This document shows positions 26,658 through 37,153 of a DNA stretch of 64,000 bases, one piece after another. The translations under genes and the position numbers were made by a program. The stretch spans positions 1,588,252-1,652,251 of the forward strand of contig NC_018081.1 in NCBI RefSeq assembly GCF_000271405.2, written 5' to 3'. Position 1 is the stretch's first letter. Each line of letters begins with the position of its first letter. The notes below the pieces were generated by a model. That model worked only from the letters and a program-made list of their open reading frames with translations, had not been told where the DNA came from and ran no database searches. Source of the stretch: Enterococcus hirae ATCC 9790. Its GTDB lineage: Bacteria > Bacillota > Bacilli > Lactobacillales > Enterococcaceae.

Positions 26658-27728
26658 ATGTTTTTAGCATTAAATGAAATCATACATTCAAAATTACGCT
26701 ATGCGTTGGTTGCTGGGGTGATGTTTTTAATTGCATATTTGGTCTTTTTTTTAACCGGTTTAGCGTATGGACTGGCACAAGATAACCGAACGGCTGTCGA
26801 TAAGTGGGAGGCAGACTATATTGTACTGTCAAAAGATGCCAATACGAACCTAGGGATGTCAATGATCACGAAAAAGACAGCGCAAGAAGTAAAAGGGGAT
26901 AAGGTGGCTTACTTAGCACAAACACCAGGGGTCGTAACCAGTAAAGACAACGATGAGGCAGGAAAAATCAATGTGAGTTTTTTTGGTATTGATCCAGATC
27001 AATTTATCATGCCTAATATTGTTGAAGGTAAGGCCTTTGTTGGGAACGATGAAGCAGTGGGTGATATTAGCTTAAAAGAAGAGTATGGTCTAGGAATTGG
27101 CGATACAGTTAAACTTTCTGGTAGTGACAAAACCTTTCGATTAACTGGATTTACCGAAAATGCGAAGTTCAATGTATCGCCAGTTTTATATACAACACTT
27201 GATGCTTACCAAGAAATTCGTTTTGAAAAAACAGATACAAGTGAGAATGCTCGAATCAACGCGGTGGTTGTTAGAGGACAGATAGATGATTTACCAAATG
27301 ATCTTGAAAAAATCAGCATTTCTAAATTTATCAATGAATTACCTGGCTATAGTGCGCAAGTACTCACTTTTGGTTTTATGATCGGCTTTTTGATCGTGAT
27401 TGCAGCGATTGTAATCGGAATTTTCATTTATGTGTTGACCATGCAAAAAATCAATATTTTTGGTGTTTTGAAGGCGCAAGGAATGACAGGAGGGTTTATC
27501 GCTCGCTCAGTAGTGGCCCAAACTTTCTTACTCTCATTCTTTGGGATCGGTCTTGGTTTGTTGGGAACAGTGGGGACCTCGTTCCTTTTACCAGATACCG
27601 TACCTTTTCAAAGTAATTGGTTATTTTTCGGAGTTATCAGTGTTTTGATGTTAGTGGTCGCCATTTTAGGTGCGCTGTTTTCGGTACGAGCAATTGTAAA
27701 AATCGATCCGTTGAAGGCAATTGGTTAG
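26658..27728 (+). CDS. ABC transporter permease, FtsX/MacB-like fold
   Basis: 356-aa protein with one N-terminal helix, a long extracellular domain (residues 40-230), and three C-terminal helices including FGVLKAQGMTGGFIARSVVAQT, the cytoplasmic coupling motif of this family. SD AAGGAGGAG precedes ATG 26658. It forms an operon with the ATPase at 27741 and the TetR gene. Likely an exporter of a hydrophobic or antimicrobial compound; the substrate is unknown. Confidence 0.86.
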   Translation: MFLALNEIIHSKLRYALVAGVMFLIAYLVFFLTGLAYGLAQDNRTAVDKWEADYIVLSKDANTNLGMSMITKKTAQEVKGDKVAYLAQTPGVVTSKDNDEAGKINVSFFGIDPDQFIMPNIVEGKAFVGNDEAVGDISLKEEYGLGIGDTVKLSGSDKTFRLTGFTENAKFNVSPVLYTTLDAYQEIRFEKTDTSENARINAVVVRGQIDDLPNDLEKISISKFINELPGYSAQVLTFGFMIGFLIVIAAIVIGIFIYVLTMQKINIFGVLKAQGMTGGFIARSVVAQTFLLSFFGIGLGLLGTVGTSFLLPDTVPFQSNWLFFGVISVLMLVVAILGALFSVRAIVKIDPLKAIG

Positions 27729-27740
27729 GAGATGAAAAAA

Positions 27741-28411
27741 ATGAAAGCAATCGAATTTAAAGATGTCGAAAAGAATTTCAAAGATGGTGATCAAATCGTC
27801 CACGCACTGAAAAAAACCAATGTCAGTGTAGATAAAGGCGAATTTGTTGCGATCATCGGTCCTTCTGGTTCAGGAAAAAGTACTTTCTTGACCATTGCAG
27901 GTGGCTTACAAACACCTAGTAAAGGGTCTGTTTTGATCAATGGGCAAGAGTTTAGTGCTCAACCTGAGAATCAGCGGGTAAAATTACGTTTTAAGGAAAT
28001 CGGATTTATTTTACAAGCGTCTAATTTGGTTCCATTTTTATCGGTTAAAAAGCAATTGATATTAGTGGATAAAGTCAAACATGAGAATCGTCAGAAAGAA
28101 GCGAATGAACTATTTGAACAGTTAGGTGTTGCCGAATTGGTCAATAAATATCCAGAAGAATTATCAGGAGGAGAACGGCAAAGAGTCGCCATTGCTAGAG
28201 CGCTTTACAACGATCCGTCCATTATTTTAGCAGATGAACCAACAGCCAGTTTAGATTCAGAAAAAGCAAGAGAAGTCGTAGATATTTTAGCGAAAGAATC
28301 GAAAGAAAAAATAAAGCCATCATTATGGTCACCCATGATACACGCCTGATTGACAAATGTGATAAAGTGTTTATGATGGAAGACGGTGTTTTTCAAGAAA
28401 AAACAGAATAA
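27741..28411 (+). pseudogene. ABC transporter ATP-binding protein, C-terminus frameshifted
   Basis: The protein has Walker A GPSGSGKST near residue 40, the Q-loop LQAS, the signature LSGGERQRVAIARAL near 137, and Walker B IILADEPTASLD near 160. The given frame then runs off at 28349 after KEKIKPSLWSP. Adding one A to the six-A run at 28306-28311 restores NKAIIMVTHDTRLIDKCDKV, including the H-loop histidine, with stop at 28411 for about 223 aa, the family length. Start ATG 27741 is 9 bases from AGGAG; the ATG at 27732 is too near. Without the shift corrected the H-loop is lost and the ATPase would be inactive. Confidence 0.82.
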
Positions 28412-28432
28412 GCATAAAAAGAAGGTGTGTAT

Positions 28433-29005
28433 GTGGTTCATCGCTATAACAAAGACACGCAAAAAAAGATTTTACATGAAGCCAATCATTTGTTTATGTC
28501 AAAAGGCTATCTCGGCACGTCTACTCGTGAAATTGCTAAGAACGCTGGGATTACCCAACCCAATCTTTATCATTACTTTAGTGACAAAGAAAAACTTTAC
28601 CAGGCAGTTCTGGAACAACATTTGAAAACAGTAGGGGACGATTTGAGGAAAATCGCCGCAACGGGTGCCGATGATTTTCAACAAACGTTAACTAAGATGG
28701 CTGAATATCTTATCGAAACCCATCTCATTGATTTGTTTATGATGCTGCATGATTTGAAGCTCAATCTTTCAGCTGAAACAAGAAATCATTTGTTTTGTTT
28801 ATGGAAAAAGAATTATCGGGAACCTTTTGAAAAGATTTTTGCCAATCATCAACAACTATTACGAAAAAACGTCACACAGGAACTGGCAGCGAAACATTTT
28901 TTCCTTTTGCTAGCCCCTTATATTACTGAATCTGGTCATTCAGAGGAACAGCCTTTTGATGTGGCGACTTTGATCGATCTATACTTAAATGGGGTTATTG
29001 TTTAG
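28433..29005 (+). CDS. TetR family transcriptional regulator
   Basis: About 190 aa. The N-terminal helix-turn-helix is typical: ILHEANHLFMSKGYLGTSTREIAKNAGITQPNLYHYFSDKEKLYQAVL. The rest is a helical ligand domain. GTG 28433 is 7 bases after GAAGG; GTG 28427 is an alternative. It is the third gene of the ABC operon and probably represses it through the palindrome at 26602. Confidence 0.88.
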   Translation: MVHRYNKDTQKKILHEANHLFMSKGYLGTSTREIAKNAGITQPNLYHYFSDKEKLYQAVLEQHLKTVGDDLRKIAATGADDFQQTLTKMAEYLIETHLIDLFMMLHDLKLNLSAETRNHLFCLWKKNYREPFEKIFANHQQLLRKNVTQELAAKHFFLLLAPYITESGHSEEQPFDVATLIDLYLNGVIV

Positions 29006-29047
29006 CTTGTGACAATAACGGTAGTGTAAGCTCTGTTCGATTGGATG

Positions 29048-29093
29048 GATCTGATGCTTTTGAGACACCATTTGTCTCCAAAACATCAGATCT
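29048..29093 (+). terminator. Hairpin after the TetR gene
   Basis: GATCTGATGCTTTTGAGACA pairs with TGTCTCCAAAACATCAGATC (two mismatches, 6-base loop). It lacks a strong T run (CTATTTC), so it is a stable barrier or weak terminator. Confidence 0.65.
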
Positions 29094-29282
29094 ATTTCAA
29101 AGAACGAACACTTGCACACCGTTTTTTTGTGTTAATGTTGCGGATGGGATTCATTCGTTAGTTGAAGCGGCTTTTCTATTAGGGAATTTCAATTAAATTT
29201 TTTTTTTTGAAAAAAAGGAACGTTTCTCCCTATTTTCCACTTTATACTTAAGCTCAATGAATAAACGAGAAGGGAAAGAGAA

Positions 29283-31927
29283 ATGAAAAGAACTTTGTTC
29301 TATTTAGATAGGGATAGTTATGTTTGCTATTTATTAGAGAAAATCAAAGAGATAGATGAAAAACGAAGTATCGAACACCATTTATTAGTGGAAGGGGCAA
29401 ATCGAAAGTCTATAGAGACAGTCAGTCAAATCAAGAAGATGGATTTCTTACCAATATTTAAGGATAAAACCCAGCAAGAGATAGTTAACGAAGCCACTCA
29501 ATACTGTCAATCACTGCTAAATGTTTTTAATAGTGCGATAGGAAAAAAAACTATTACAAATTATCTTGTGCTACATGACCTGAGTCCAGAATTGACTAAA
29601 GAAATTGTTGAAGGACTAGTTTTTAAGGGAACTGTGAACAAACATGGATTTTTTAAAAAGATAGAAAAGAAAAACAATTACATAAAAAGTACAATGAAAC
29701 ATTGGTCAAATATGGCACAAATGAAGGGATAAAAGCAATTGAAAATCAACTCATTTTAAATGAACTTCCTCGATCTGAATACAACAAAATAAGTGCAACA
29801 ATTGGAGAATTTTTGTTTCCTACATGGGAGAATTCCAGATACTCTAAACAAATTACTTTGACGGCCAAAAGATGTAATGTATTTTTAGAGGATTTCGGTG
29901 AGACAGAAGGATTACTAGCTGTTCAATATTATTTATTGTTGCAAAATACATCAGCAGACAGAGCGAAGGATATACTTAATGAAGTTCAATTACCCAAGAC
30001 AATCAATCAAAAAGAGTATAAAGACCTTCTCGTTGCAACGCTCTATTATAATAATATGGGGGCAACAGAAGTAGAAAATCGGCTAGTTCTACAAGGAGTA
30101 GATCGTAAATTTTTTAATCAGATAGGAGAAATTTTAAACATCAGTTTATTGCCTTCCTTGAAAGATGAACCTTTATCAAAGGAGGACAAAATAACTAAAG
30201 CAGTCAAATATTGCCAAAGTTTTTTAAATTACTGGTATCCAAACAAAGTAAATGGAGTTAAATCAGTCAATAATTACCTTATGTTGGAAGATTTCCCTCC
30301 TGCAATCAATATCGAAGTCATAGAGCGAATAAAAGATTCTATGAATGATGAGGATCGAAAAAATTTCCATTTTTGTTTAACTAGATATAGAAAATATAGC
30401 CAATTTGTTCGAGAATTAGGATCAGAAATGGGCAGAAAAAAATTCGAGAATTATTTTATTTTAACTTATCCTAGTTTACAACAGCTTCATCAAATAAATG
30501 AATACATCGATCAATCAATATTCCCAATGATAGATATGACTAAAAGAGGGGCAATTAGCACATTAGTTAATCGGTGCAATTCTTTTTTAGAAGACTTAGG
30601 ACCAAAAAGAGGCTTTGTAGCGATTCAAAAATACTTATTGTTACAAAATACAGCGCCCAAGTATGTTGATAAAATTTTTAGAGATCTAAGGTTTCCTAAA
30701 ACTATCAATAAATTTTATTTACAGAAACAATTCGAGGAAGTGTACAAGTGCCAATCGATGTTGATAGGATCTCAAGGAACTTTTGGAAAGAAACAATGTG
30801 AGGAATATCTTATCTCACAAGGAATGAATCGAACGCAGATCGATCAATTGAGTAAGATACTAAATGTCACCTTGCTTCCTTCTTTGAAGATGAAGTCGTC
30901 TCAAAAACTCATTGACGAAGTAGTCCAACGTTGTGAACGTTTTGAGCCATTGGCAACACGGAATTATCTCGTGCTTCAAGAGCTGCCTCCAGATATTCTT
31001 GAGGAAATTTTTACAAAAATCCCTTCAAAAGTAAATGTTGTTCTTGACAATAGTTATTTGACTATCAAAGAAGAAGTAAGACTTGTTAAGGAGTGCCAAG
31101 CATCTTTTAATAAGTTAGGGCTCATTGAGTGGAAAAAATCAAGTGAAAATGACCTTGCCTTAAGGGGGGCGAATCAAGAATTAGTCACATTGATCAATAA
31201 CCATGTAAATGAAGAGTTATTCCCCAAAACTGGACGTTTATCTGGACAGTTGAATCGTTGTCACTCGTTTTTAAAGGATTTAGGTAATGAAAAAGGAATG
31301 AAGGCTATTGTTCATTTTCTATTATTTACAGAGAGACCACTAAAGGAAACACTTCATGTGATTGATGCGTTTGATTTTTCTTTGCCGGTTTCTTCAGATG
31401 CATTAAAGGTGAGCATCATTGAGAAGTATTGTGATCATATCGTACAAAAAAAGGATGATTGGCTCTGGCAAAGGAAAGAAATAGAAAATACATTGATTTC
31501 CATAGGTGCAAGTAGAAGAATCAGTAATCGATTAAGTGATCGTTATGAGATTCCATTATTTCCACCGATTTTTGATGGTAAACTCTCAGCAGATGAGATC
31601 AACAAAGGGAAAAGGGACATAAGGAAACGTTGTGATCAGTTAATCAAAGAGAACCGATCCAAGGGGGGACATATACATGCGCTGGTCAATTACTTTTTCT
31701 TACAAAAAATGCCAGTCAAAATTGCAAAAGAAACCATCAAAAAGCTAAAATTAGAGACCATCACTAAAGACGAGGTAAAAAGAGTCGTGTTAGCTAATTA
31801 TTATACTTATCTTGGAGAAAAAAAACCACTAGCTGAACATTTAAAATTGGCTAAACGATACTTACGTACATTAAATTGTTTTAGAGAGCAGGAATCGCAG
31901 ATTAAATATGATCGTCAATTTCGTTGA
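29283..31927 (+). pseudogene. Large two-module repeat protein of unknown function (frameshifted near 29657)
   Basis: The SD GGGAAAGAG precedes ATG 29283. The first frame ends at 29732; the second, entered by adding one A in the run at 29655-29659, reads KQLHKKYNETLVKYGTNEG and on to 31927, giving about 881 aa. The protein consists of alternating modules of 40-75 residues. Type A reads like RCNSFLEDLG..G..AIQKYLLLQN...FPKTIN; type B like G..EVENRLVLQGV....NQIGEIL..SLLPSL. I count about seven of each, plus a partial last one. No signal peptide, membrane segment, or catalytic motif is visible, so it is cytoplasmic. A faint likeness to RecX-type three-helix repeats is not enough for a call. A/T-rich relative to neighbours. 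Confidence 0.6.
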
Positions 31928-32382
31928 AAAAGTTTTCAGTTAAATGTTAATGATGAAACGAAAAGAATCAGGAAGATCCAACTCTAAGAGGATACATTCA
32001 AAAATGAACAAATCATACATAAAAAGATTCGCAGCATTTTGTCCAATTTATTTTGGTTAAATGCTTTTTTTGTTCTTTTATAAATATAAAAATAAAAATA
32101 ATAGTTATTTTAAATAAAGCAGTAAAAAAAGATGGAAAAGAGAAAAGAGAATAGGGATATTTATTAGTTATTTTAGATAACTATAAATATATAAATGTTA
32201 ATATGCAACACAAAAATATCAAATCATTTGATGCTTTGATAAGATAATGTTAACCTTGTTTTGTAAGGGTTATCATTTTTTTGTTTTTTAGGAGGTTGGT
32301 TTATTAAAAATAACTGATTTATTTTATGGGTAATAAGTTTCATTAGGGGAGTTCGTATAGAAAAAGAGGGGAAGGGTTAAAA
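31928..32382. other. A/T-rich intergenic region upstream of the chitinase gene
   Basis: About 450 bp without a gene, very A/T-rich. A terminator-like hairpin at about 32247-32282 (AATGTTAACCTT/AAGGGTTATCATT, then seven T) precedes the chitinase gene by 100 bases. It could be the terminator of the upstream gene or an attenuator in the chitinase leader. Confidence 0.6.
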
Positions 32383-34305
32383 ATGAAAAAGTTGAAAAAA
32401 ATTAGTTTGGCAGCGATGTTATTTTCTTCTGTTATTTCTCTGACAACGCCATTATTCAGCCACAAAGAACATGTGCATGCTGAAGAAGCTCAGGAAATTA
32501 CAAAAAAAGCGTCTTATCGTAATGTGATGTATTATGGTGATTGGTCGATTTGGGGAGGAGAACAAGAATTTTATCCTAAAGATATTGCCGCAGACCAATT
32601 GACGCATTTAAATTATGCCTTTTTAGATTTTGATAGTAATGGTGAGTTGAAATTTACAGATAAAGAAGCCGCTGTAGGCGTGCCAGCAGGTGAAGCAGAA
32701 GTCGGATGGGGAAATGCTGCTTCTGGATTGTTGAATGCGCTTCAAAATTTGCGTGGACAAAATAAAAACTTAAAAATTGGCGTGTCATTAGGTGGTTGGT
32801 CAAAATCGGGTGATTTTTCTGAAGTTGCAGCTAGTCCTGCGAAACGAAAAAAATTAGTGGAAAACATTACTAAATTCTTAAAATATACCAACATGGATTT
32901 CGTTGATATTGATTGGGAATATCCAGCAGATGTTCGTGAGCCTGATCGTGTCGACAACAAAAATGATGAAGGAACACCTAACGCAAAACCAGAGGATAAA
33001 GAAAATTATATTTTACTATTAAAAGATATTCGAGCGGCGATCGATAAACAAGGAGTGGAATTAGGTAAGACTTATGAACTTTCCGTAGCATTACCTGCGT
33101 CCCAAGGAATGTTGGACAAGGGAATTGACATCAAACAACTATTTGAAGTAGTTGACTTTGCGAATATGATGACTTATGACATGAATGGTGCTTGGAGTGC
33201 AACAAGTGGTCATCATACTGCACTTTATGGTAATCCTAACGACCCGAACTATGCAAATGGGTTGTCCGTTGATCAGACCGTTCGCTTTTTGAAAGAACAT
33301 GGGGCTCCTTCAGAAAAAATCGTTATCGGCGCAGCTTTCTATACTCGTGGGTGGAATGAAGTAGCTAAAGGGACAGACCCAAATACTCCTGGATTATTCC
33401 AACCTGCTGAAAAAAGCAATAAAGATGCAGACCAAACGCCGACATATGGTGCGGACAATGAACATTCTCTGGCACTTGGGGATGGTGGCCGAGCAGGTGG
33501 AGTTTGGTCCTACCGAAACATTGATGAATTAAAAACTAAAATCCCGACTCTAAAAGAATATTGGGATGATACAGCCAAAGCACCATTTTTATACAGCGAA
33601 GTTTCAAAAGAGTTCTTTACCTATAACAATGTAAAATCAATTAATTACAAAACGCAATATGTGAAAGAGCATGAATTAGGCGGTGTAATCTCTTGGATGC
33701 AGTCGCAAGATAAGCCAACAACGAGTACGAAAAGAGATGAACTGACCAAAGCAATCAAAAATGGGTTGTTTGGTACAGAAAAACTTCCAGAGCATAAAAT
33801 TGTATCAAGTGATCTAAATGTCGAGGTAGGAATTTCTACTTATTCTGAAAATAGTTCAAAAGGGTATGAATTAGTCATCAAAAATAAAGAAACACTAAAT
33901 GAAAATTCGGACGTTTTATCAGCTATTGAATCTTCTCACAAGACAATTAAATTACCACGATACACTTTAGCGTTGAATTCAAATGAGATTCTTAGTAGTG
34001 GTGATTACAAAGCAGGCGAGGTTTCAACCTCAAATGGAACGGTGACGATCGATTTAAGTGGGGTTTATGAAGGAAAAGAGCTTAAACCAGGGGAGACATA
34101 TACGTTTAGATTAAAATCAAATGCAACTGATGTATCCGTTGATCATATTGCTTCTATAAATCTAGCACAAAGAATTACAAAAGCCGGTATAGATATCTCG
34201 CAACAAACGATTTATGGAGAGGATTCAACTAATCCAACACCAACGCCAACACCAGATCCAGAAGATAAAGAAGCACCATCTATTCCGACTGATCTGACAG
34301 CTTAA
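32383..34305 (+). CDS. Secreted GH18 chitinase, catalytic part
   Basis: 640-aa protein with a signal peptide (basic MKKLKKI start, hydrophobic core, cleavage expected near residue 32). The GH18 domain has the SLGGWSKSGDFS motif near residue 135 and the catalytic DxxDxDxE as FVDIDWEYP near 175, then MMTYDMNGAW near 260 and GGVISWMQSQD near 430. A second beta-rich domain fills residues 470-620. The frame stops at TAA 34303 in the middle of what should be a linker and FnIII start (IPTDLTA). The rest lies in the same frame downstream. Substrates would be chitin or GlcNAc-containing glycans. Confidence 0.85.
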   Translation: MKKLKKISLAAMLFSSVISLTTPLFSHKEHVHAEEAQEITKKASYRNVMYYGDWSIWGGEQEFYPKDIAADQLTHLNYAFLDFDSNGELKFTDKEAAVGVPAGEAEVGWGNAASGLLNALQNLRGQNKNLKIGVSLGGWSKSGDFSEVAASPAKRKKLVENITKFLKYTNMDFVDIDWEYPADVREPDRVDNKNDEGTPNAKPEDKENYILLLKDIRAAIDKQGVELGKTYELSVALPASQGMLDKGIDIKQLFEVVDFANMMTYDMNGAWSATSGHHTALYGNPNDPNYANGLSVDQTVRFLKEHGAPSEKIVIGAAFYTRGWNEVAKGTDPNTPGLFQPAEKSNKDADQTPTYGADNEHSLALGDGGRAGGVWSYRNIDELKTKIPTLKEYWDDTAKAPFLYSEVSKEFFTYNNVKSINYKTQYVKEHELGGVISWMQSQDKPTTSTKRDELTKAIKNGLFGTEKLPEHKIVSSDLNVEVGISTYSENSSKGYELVIKNKETLNENSDVLSAIESSHKTIKLPRYTLALNSNEILSSGDYKAGEVSTSNGTVTIDLSGVYEGKELKPGETYTFRLKSNATDVSVDHIASINLAQRITKAGIDISQQTIYGEDSTNPTPTPTPDPEDKEAPSIPTDLTA

Positions 34306-34308
34306 AAT

Positions 34309-34695
34309 GTGACAGAGACAAGCGTGACGTTGAACTGGACCGCTTCGACGGATAATAAAGGAGTAGCAGGTTATTATGTTTATCGTGACGGACAACAAGT
34401 TAGTCAAACAGCTACTACCAATTATATTGACAAATATTTAATGGCTGGTTCAACGTACATTTATACTGTAAAAGCGTTTGATCATTCTGGTAATGTTTCA
34501 GAACACAGTCAACCTTTGAGTGTGACAACACTAGATAGCACATCTTCATCAAAATATGAAGCATGGAGTGCTACAAATGTTTACAAAGCTGGTGATAAGG
34601 TGTCTCATAAAGGGCAAAACTATCAAGCTAAATGGTGGACAAGCGGGGAAGAACCAGGTACTGAACAATGGGGACCTTGGGAGTTGATTGATTAA
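34309..34695 (+). pseudogene. Chitinase C-terminal FnIII and chitin-binding domains, separated by TAA
   Basis: In frame with the chitinase gene and directly after its stop, 128 codons encode a fibronectin type III domain (TSVTLNWTASTDNKGVAGYYVYRDG) and a CBM5/12-type chitin-binding module (YEAWSATNVYKAGDKVSHKG, then WWTSGEEPG, WGPWELID). No ribosome site is present. A single change at codon 641 (Lys AAA to TAA would be enough) explains the split. If real, the catalytic domain is secreted without its binding module. Confidence 0.8.
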
Positions 34696-34755
34696 ATTGC
34701 TGGTTATTAATGGGTAAAACATACTAAGTTTTAACGTTTGGGACTAATTAATTGG

Positions 34756-34866
34756 CTCCCATCGCAGTGGAAAAAAGTTCTATTCTACTGTGATGGGAGT
34801 TTTTATGCTATCTAAAAGATCAGGCTATGCTCTTAAGGTCAAATGACCAATTGGATAGCCTGTTTT
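34756..34866. terminator. Two terminators between the chitinase and rnhC genes
   Basis: First hairpin 34756-34805: CTCCCATCGCAGT pairs with ACTGTGATGGGAG, followed by five T. Second hairpin 34823-34866: AGGCTAT..GGTCA pairs with TGACC..ATAGCCT, followed by GTTTT. They separate convergent genes. Confidence 0.85.
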
Positions 34867-34961
34867 AAGAGGTCTTATGACCGTTGCTTCAACGCTTCAT
34901 TCCTATAGAATGATTTCTGAAACAACGTTTATTATTTTTAGAATAAAGCGTTAAAGGGATA

Positions 34962-35876
34962 TCATAAACTCATTTTTTTTGCTTTTTCAGTATTCGCAAA
35001 ATGTAATTTTGCATAATTTGCTAACAAATCAACGCCACCTTGTTCAATGATTTTTGCAGCTATTCGATCCGACTTTGTTCCAGCGCCAGAAGGTAACTCT
35101 AAACCGACCTCTGCTGATTCTTTGGCTAATTCTTCTAGAAAACTTGCTCGGCTGATGATCGATGCCGCAGCTACCGCTAAGTGGTATTGTTCTCCTTTAG
35201 TCACAAAATAGAGTTTTTCTTGCACTTGATTTTTTTCCAAACGGACATACTTTTTATAATTGCTTTCTGGTGTAAACTGATCGATCAAGATTGCCTCTGG
35301 TTTGACAGGAGCAATTTTTTTCAGCAGTAGATGGATCGCTTGATTATGCAAAGCAACTTTCATACGCACAGCATTGTATTTCGGTTGGATCTCGTTATAT
35401 TTTTTAGGCTCGAGTACTAAAAGTTGATAAGGGATCGTCTTCTTCAAGATACTAGCCAATTGAATGATTTGAGGATCTTTTAATTCTTTTGAATCACGAA
35501 CGCCTAGTTTTTTTAGTTGTGTTAGTTGCTCCTTGGCCACGTAAGCAGCACAAACTGTCAATGGACCGAAGTAACTCCCATTTCCCACTTCATCACTTCC
35601 TAATACAGATAAAGATTCGATGTTCTTAGGCAAAGATGCAGCTGTTTTTCCAGCTTTGGGTTTTGCTGAAGCTGCCTTTCCCCATTGACTTGCTTCTTTT
35701 TCGGCATTTGCACCTTGGAACATGACTTTTCCTGAGGTGTATGCAGTGATGGTCGTGCCATTTTTTTTAGCAGCAAATACGGTATAAGGAATTTTTTTAG
35801 GTAAAAGATAAGAAAGATAAGCTTGTTTCATTTTTTCCATTTGGGCAGTCGTTACTTTGATGATAATATTACTCAT
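34962..35876 (-). CDS. rnhC: Ribonuclease HIII
   Basis: 304-aa enzyme that removes RNA from RNA-DNA hybrids. The N-terminal TBP-like domain (residues 1-85) is present, and the type 2 RNase H core starts with GSDEVGNGSYFGPLTV near residue 95, with the Asp-Glu pair, then RDSKEL near 127 and IDQFTPESNY near 197. SD GGAGG precedes ATG 35876. Divergent from zapA, the conserved Firmicute arrangement. Confidence 0.95.
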   Translation of the reverse strand: MSNIIIKVTTAQMEKMKQAYLSYLLPKKIPYTVFAAKKNGTTITAYTSGKVMFQGANAEKEASQWGKAASAKPKAGKTAASLPKNIESLSVLGSDEVGNGSYFGPLTVCAAYVAKEQLTQLKKLGVRDSKELKDPQIIQLASILKKTIPYQLLVLEPKKYNEIQPKYNAVRMKVALHNQAIHLLLKKIAPVKPEAILIDQFTPESNYKKYVRLEKNQVQEKLYFVTKGEQYHLAVAAASIISRASFLEELAKESAEVGLELPSGAGTKSDRIAAKIIEQGGVDLLANYAKLHFANTEKAKKMSL

Positions 35877-36097
35877 TATGTACCTCCATTTTAGTTAAAT
35901 TAATAAATTTAGATGCTTGTTAGATGAAAGATCCCTCAATAGTTCCTTGTCGTTCAGTTGGGGACGAGACATAGCATTTTTTCAAAGTTTATCATATAAT
36001 GATAAGGTAAATATAAGAAAATTTGTGTACAACTGTTAAATCATTAATTTCATGGTACACTAGATAATAATTTTATCAATAGGGGGAAATGATTCGG

Positions 36098-36535
36098 ATG
36101 GCGCACGAAAAAACACGCTATAAAGCAGTGATTGCCGACCAAACTTACACGATTATTGGACGTGAAACAAAGCACCATATGGATATCGTGACAAATTTGA
36201 TCAATGAACAACTAAAAGAATTGAAGGATTTGTCTCCGCAAATCGATAATGAACAAGCAGCGATCTTAATGGCTGTCAATGCGCTCTCGGATCAATTAAA
36301 GAAGCAAGAAAGAAATCTCGAACTTGAAAAAGAAGTAGCAGATTTAAAGAAAAAAATGATCAAATTTGTGGAAATGGAAAATCGAATCAAAAGAATTGAA
36401 GCGATTGAAAACGAAGCACGAGAAGTGTTGAAAGAAAACGGACAAGCAGATCGAGAAATCAAGAATCATGTGGAAGCCCAACAAATTTTAAATGAAAAAA
36501 GAAAAGGTCAAATCAAACAAAAATCTTCAAATTGA
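36098..36535 (+). CDS. zapA: Cell division protein ZapA
   Basis: About 145 aa. ZapA stabilises FtsZ bundles at midcell. The N-terminal globular domain contains YTIIGRETKHHMDIVTNLINEQL; the C-terminal half is a long coiled coil of Lys and Glu, longer than in B. subtilis. ATG 36089 is nearly fused to the SD AGGGGG; ATG 36098 (MAHEKTRYKAVI) has better spacing. Followed by cvpA after 21 bases. Confidence 0.9.
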   Translation: MAHEKTRYKAVIADQTYTIIGRETKHHMDIVTNLINEQLKELKDLSPQIDNEQAAILMAVNALSDQLKKQERNLELEKEVADLKKKMIKFVEMENRIKRIEAIENEAREVLKENGQADREIKNHVEAQQILNEKRKGQIKQKSSN

Positions 36536-36556
36536 TGAAAGAGAAAGGAACAAGAC

Positions 36557-37105
36557 ATGTTAAGTCTTTTGATTTTATTTATCTTGCTGCTTGCATTTTT
36601 TTCAGGTGCGAGACGAGGATTTTCTATGCAGGTCGTTTATACGATCGGTTATATCTTGTCATTTATGGCAGCACAGCACTTTTATAAGGATCTAGCAAGT
36701 CGTCTGGAATTATATATTCCTTATCCTGCGGTAACATCTAATTCCCAAATGGTCTTTTTTGATCAGACATTTTCTTTCAGATTAGATGAAGCTTTTTATG
36801 CAGGAGTCGCCTTTTTGCTGATTTTATTTATCGGAGGATTGCTTACTCGTTTTATCGGGATTTTTGTTCATAGCTTGACCTATATTCCGATCCTAAAACA
36901 AGTCGATTGGCTTGCGGGAGGCATCTTATCTTTAATCGTTGCCTATGTCACGATATTTTTGCTCTTGAGTTTATTGACTTTTGTGCCAGTAGATATCGTT
37001 CAAAAACAATTTAGTGGAAATAGTCTTGCCCGCTTTATCGTAGAGCAGACACCATTTCTAACGAATAAAATCCATGATTTATGGATAACGAATGTGATAA
37101 ACTAA
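36557..37105 (+). CDS. CvpA family membrane protein
   Basis: 182-aa protein with four membrane helices and the family N-terminus LLAFFSGARRGFSMQVVYTIGYILSF. CvpA-type proteins are linked to colicin V production in E. coli; in Firmicutes this gene sits between zapA and mutS2 and its role is unclear. SD AAAGGA. A hairpin separates it from mutS2. Confidence 0.9.
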   Translation: MLSLLILFILLLAFFSGARRGFSMQVVYTIGYILSFMAAQHFYKDLASRLELYIPYPAVTSNSQMVFFDQTFSFRLDEAFYAGVAFLLILFIGGLLTRFIGIFVHSLTYIPILKQVDWLAGGILSLIVAYVTIFLLLSLLTFVPVDIVQKQFSGNSLARFIVEQTPFLTNKIHDLWITNVIN

Positions 37106-37153
37106 TCAAAAATTTTTTGTAAAAGTGTAACAGTAAGTAGTGAAAGAAAAAAC

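Noticed and set aside
34823..34910. Further copy of the dispersed hairpin repeat near rnhC (AGAGGTC...)
   Set aside because: Only a few bases agree and the arms do not match; the local hairpin is explained as a terminator.
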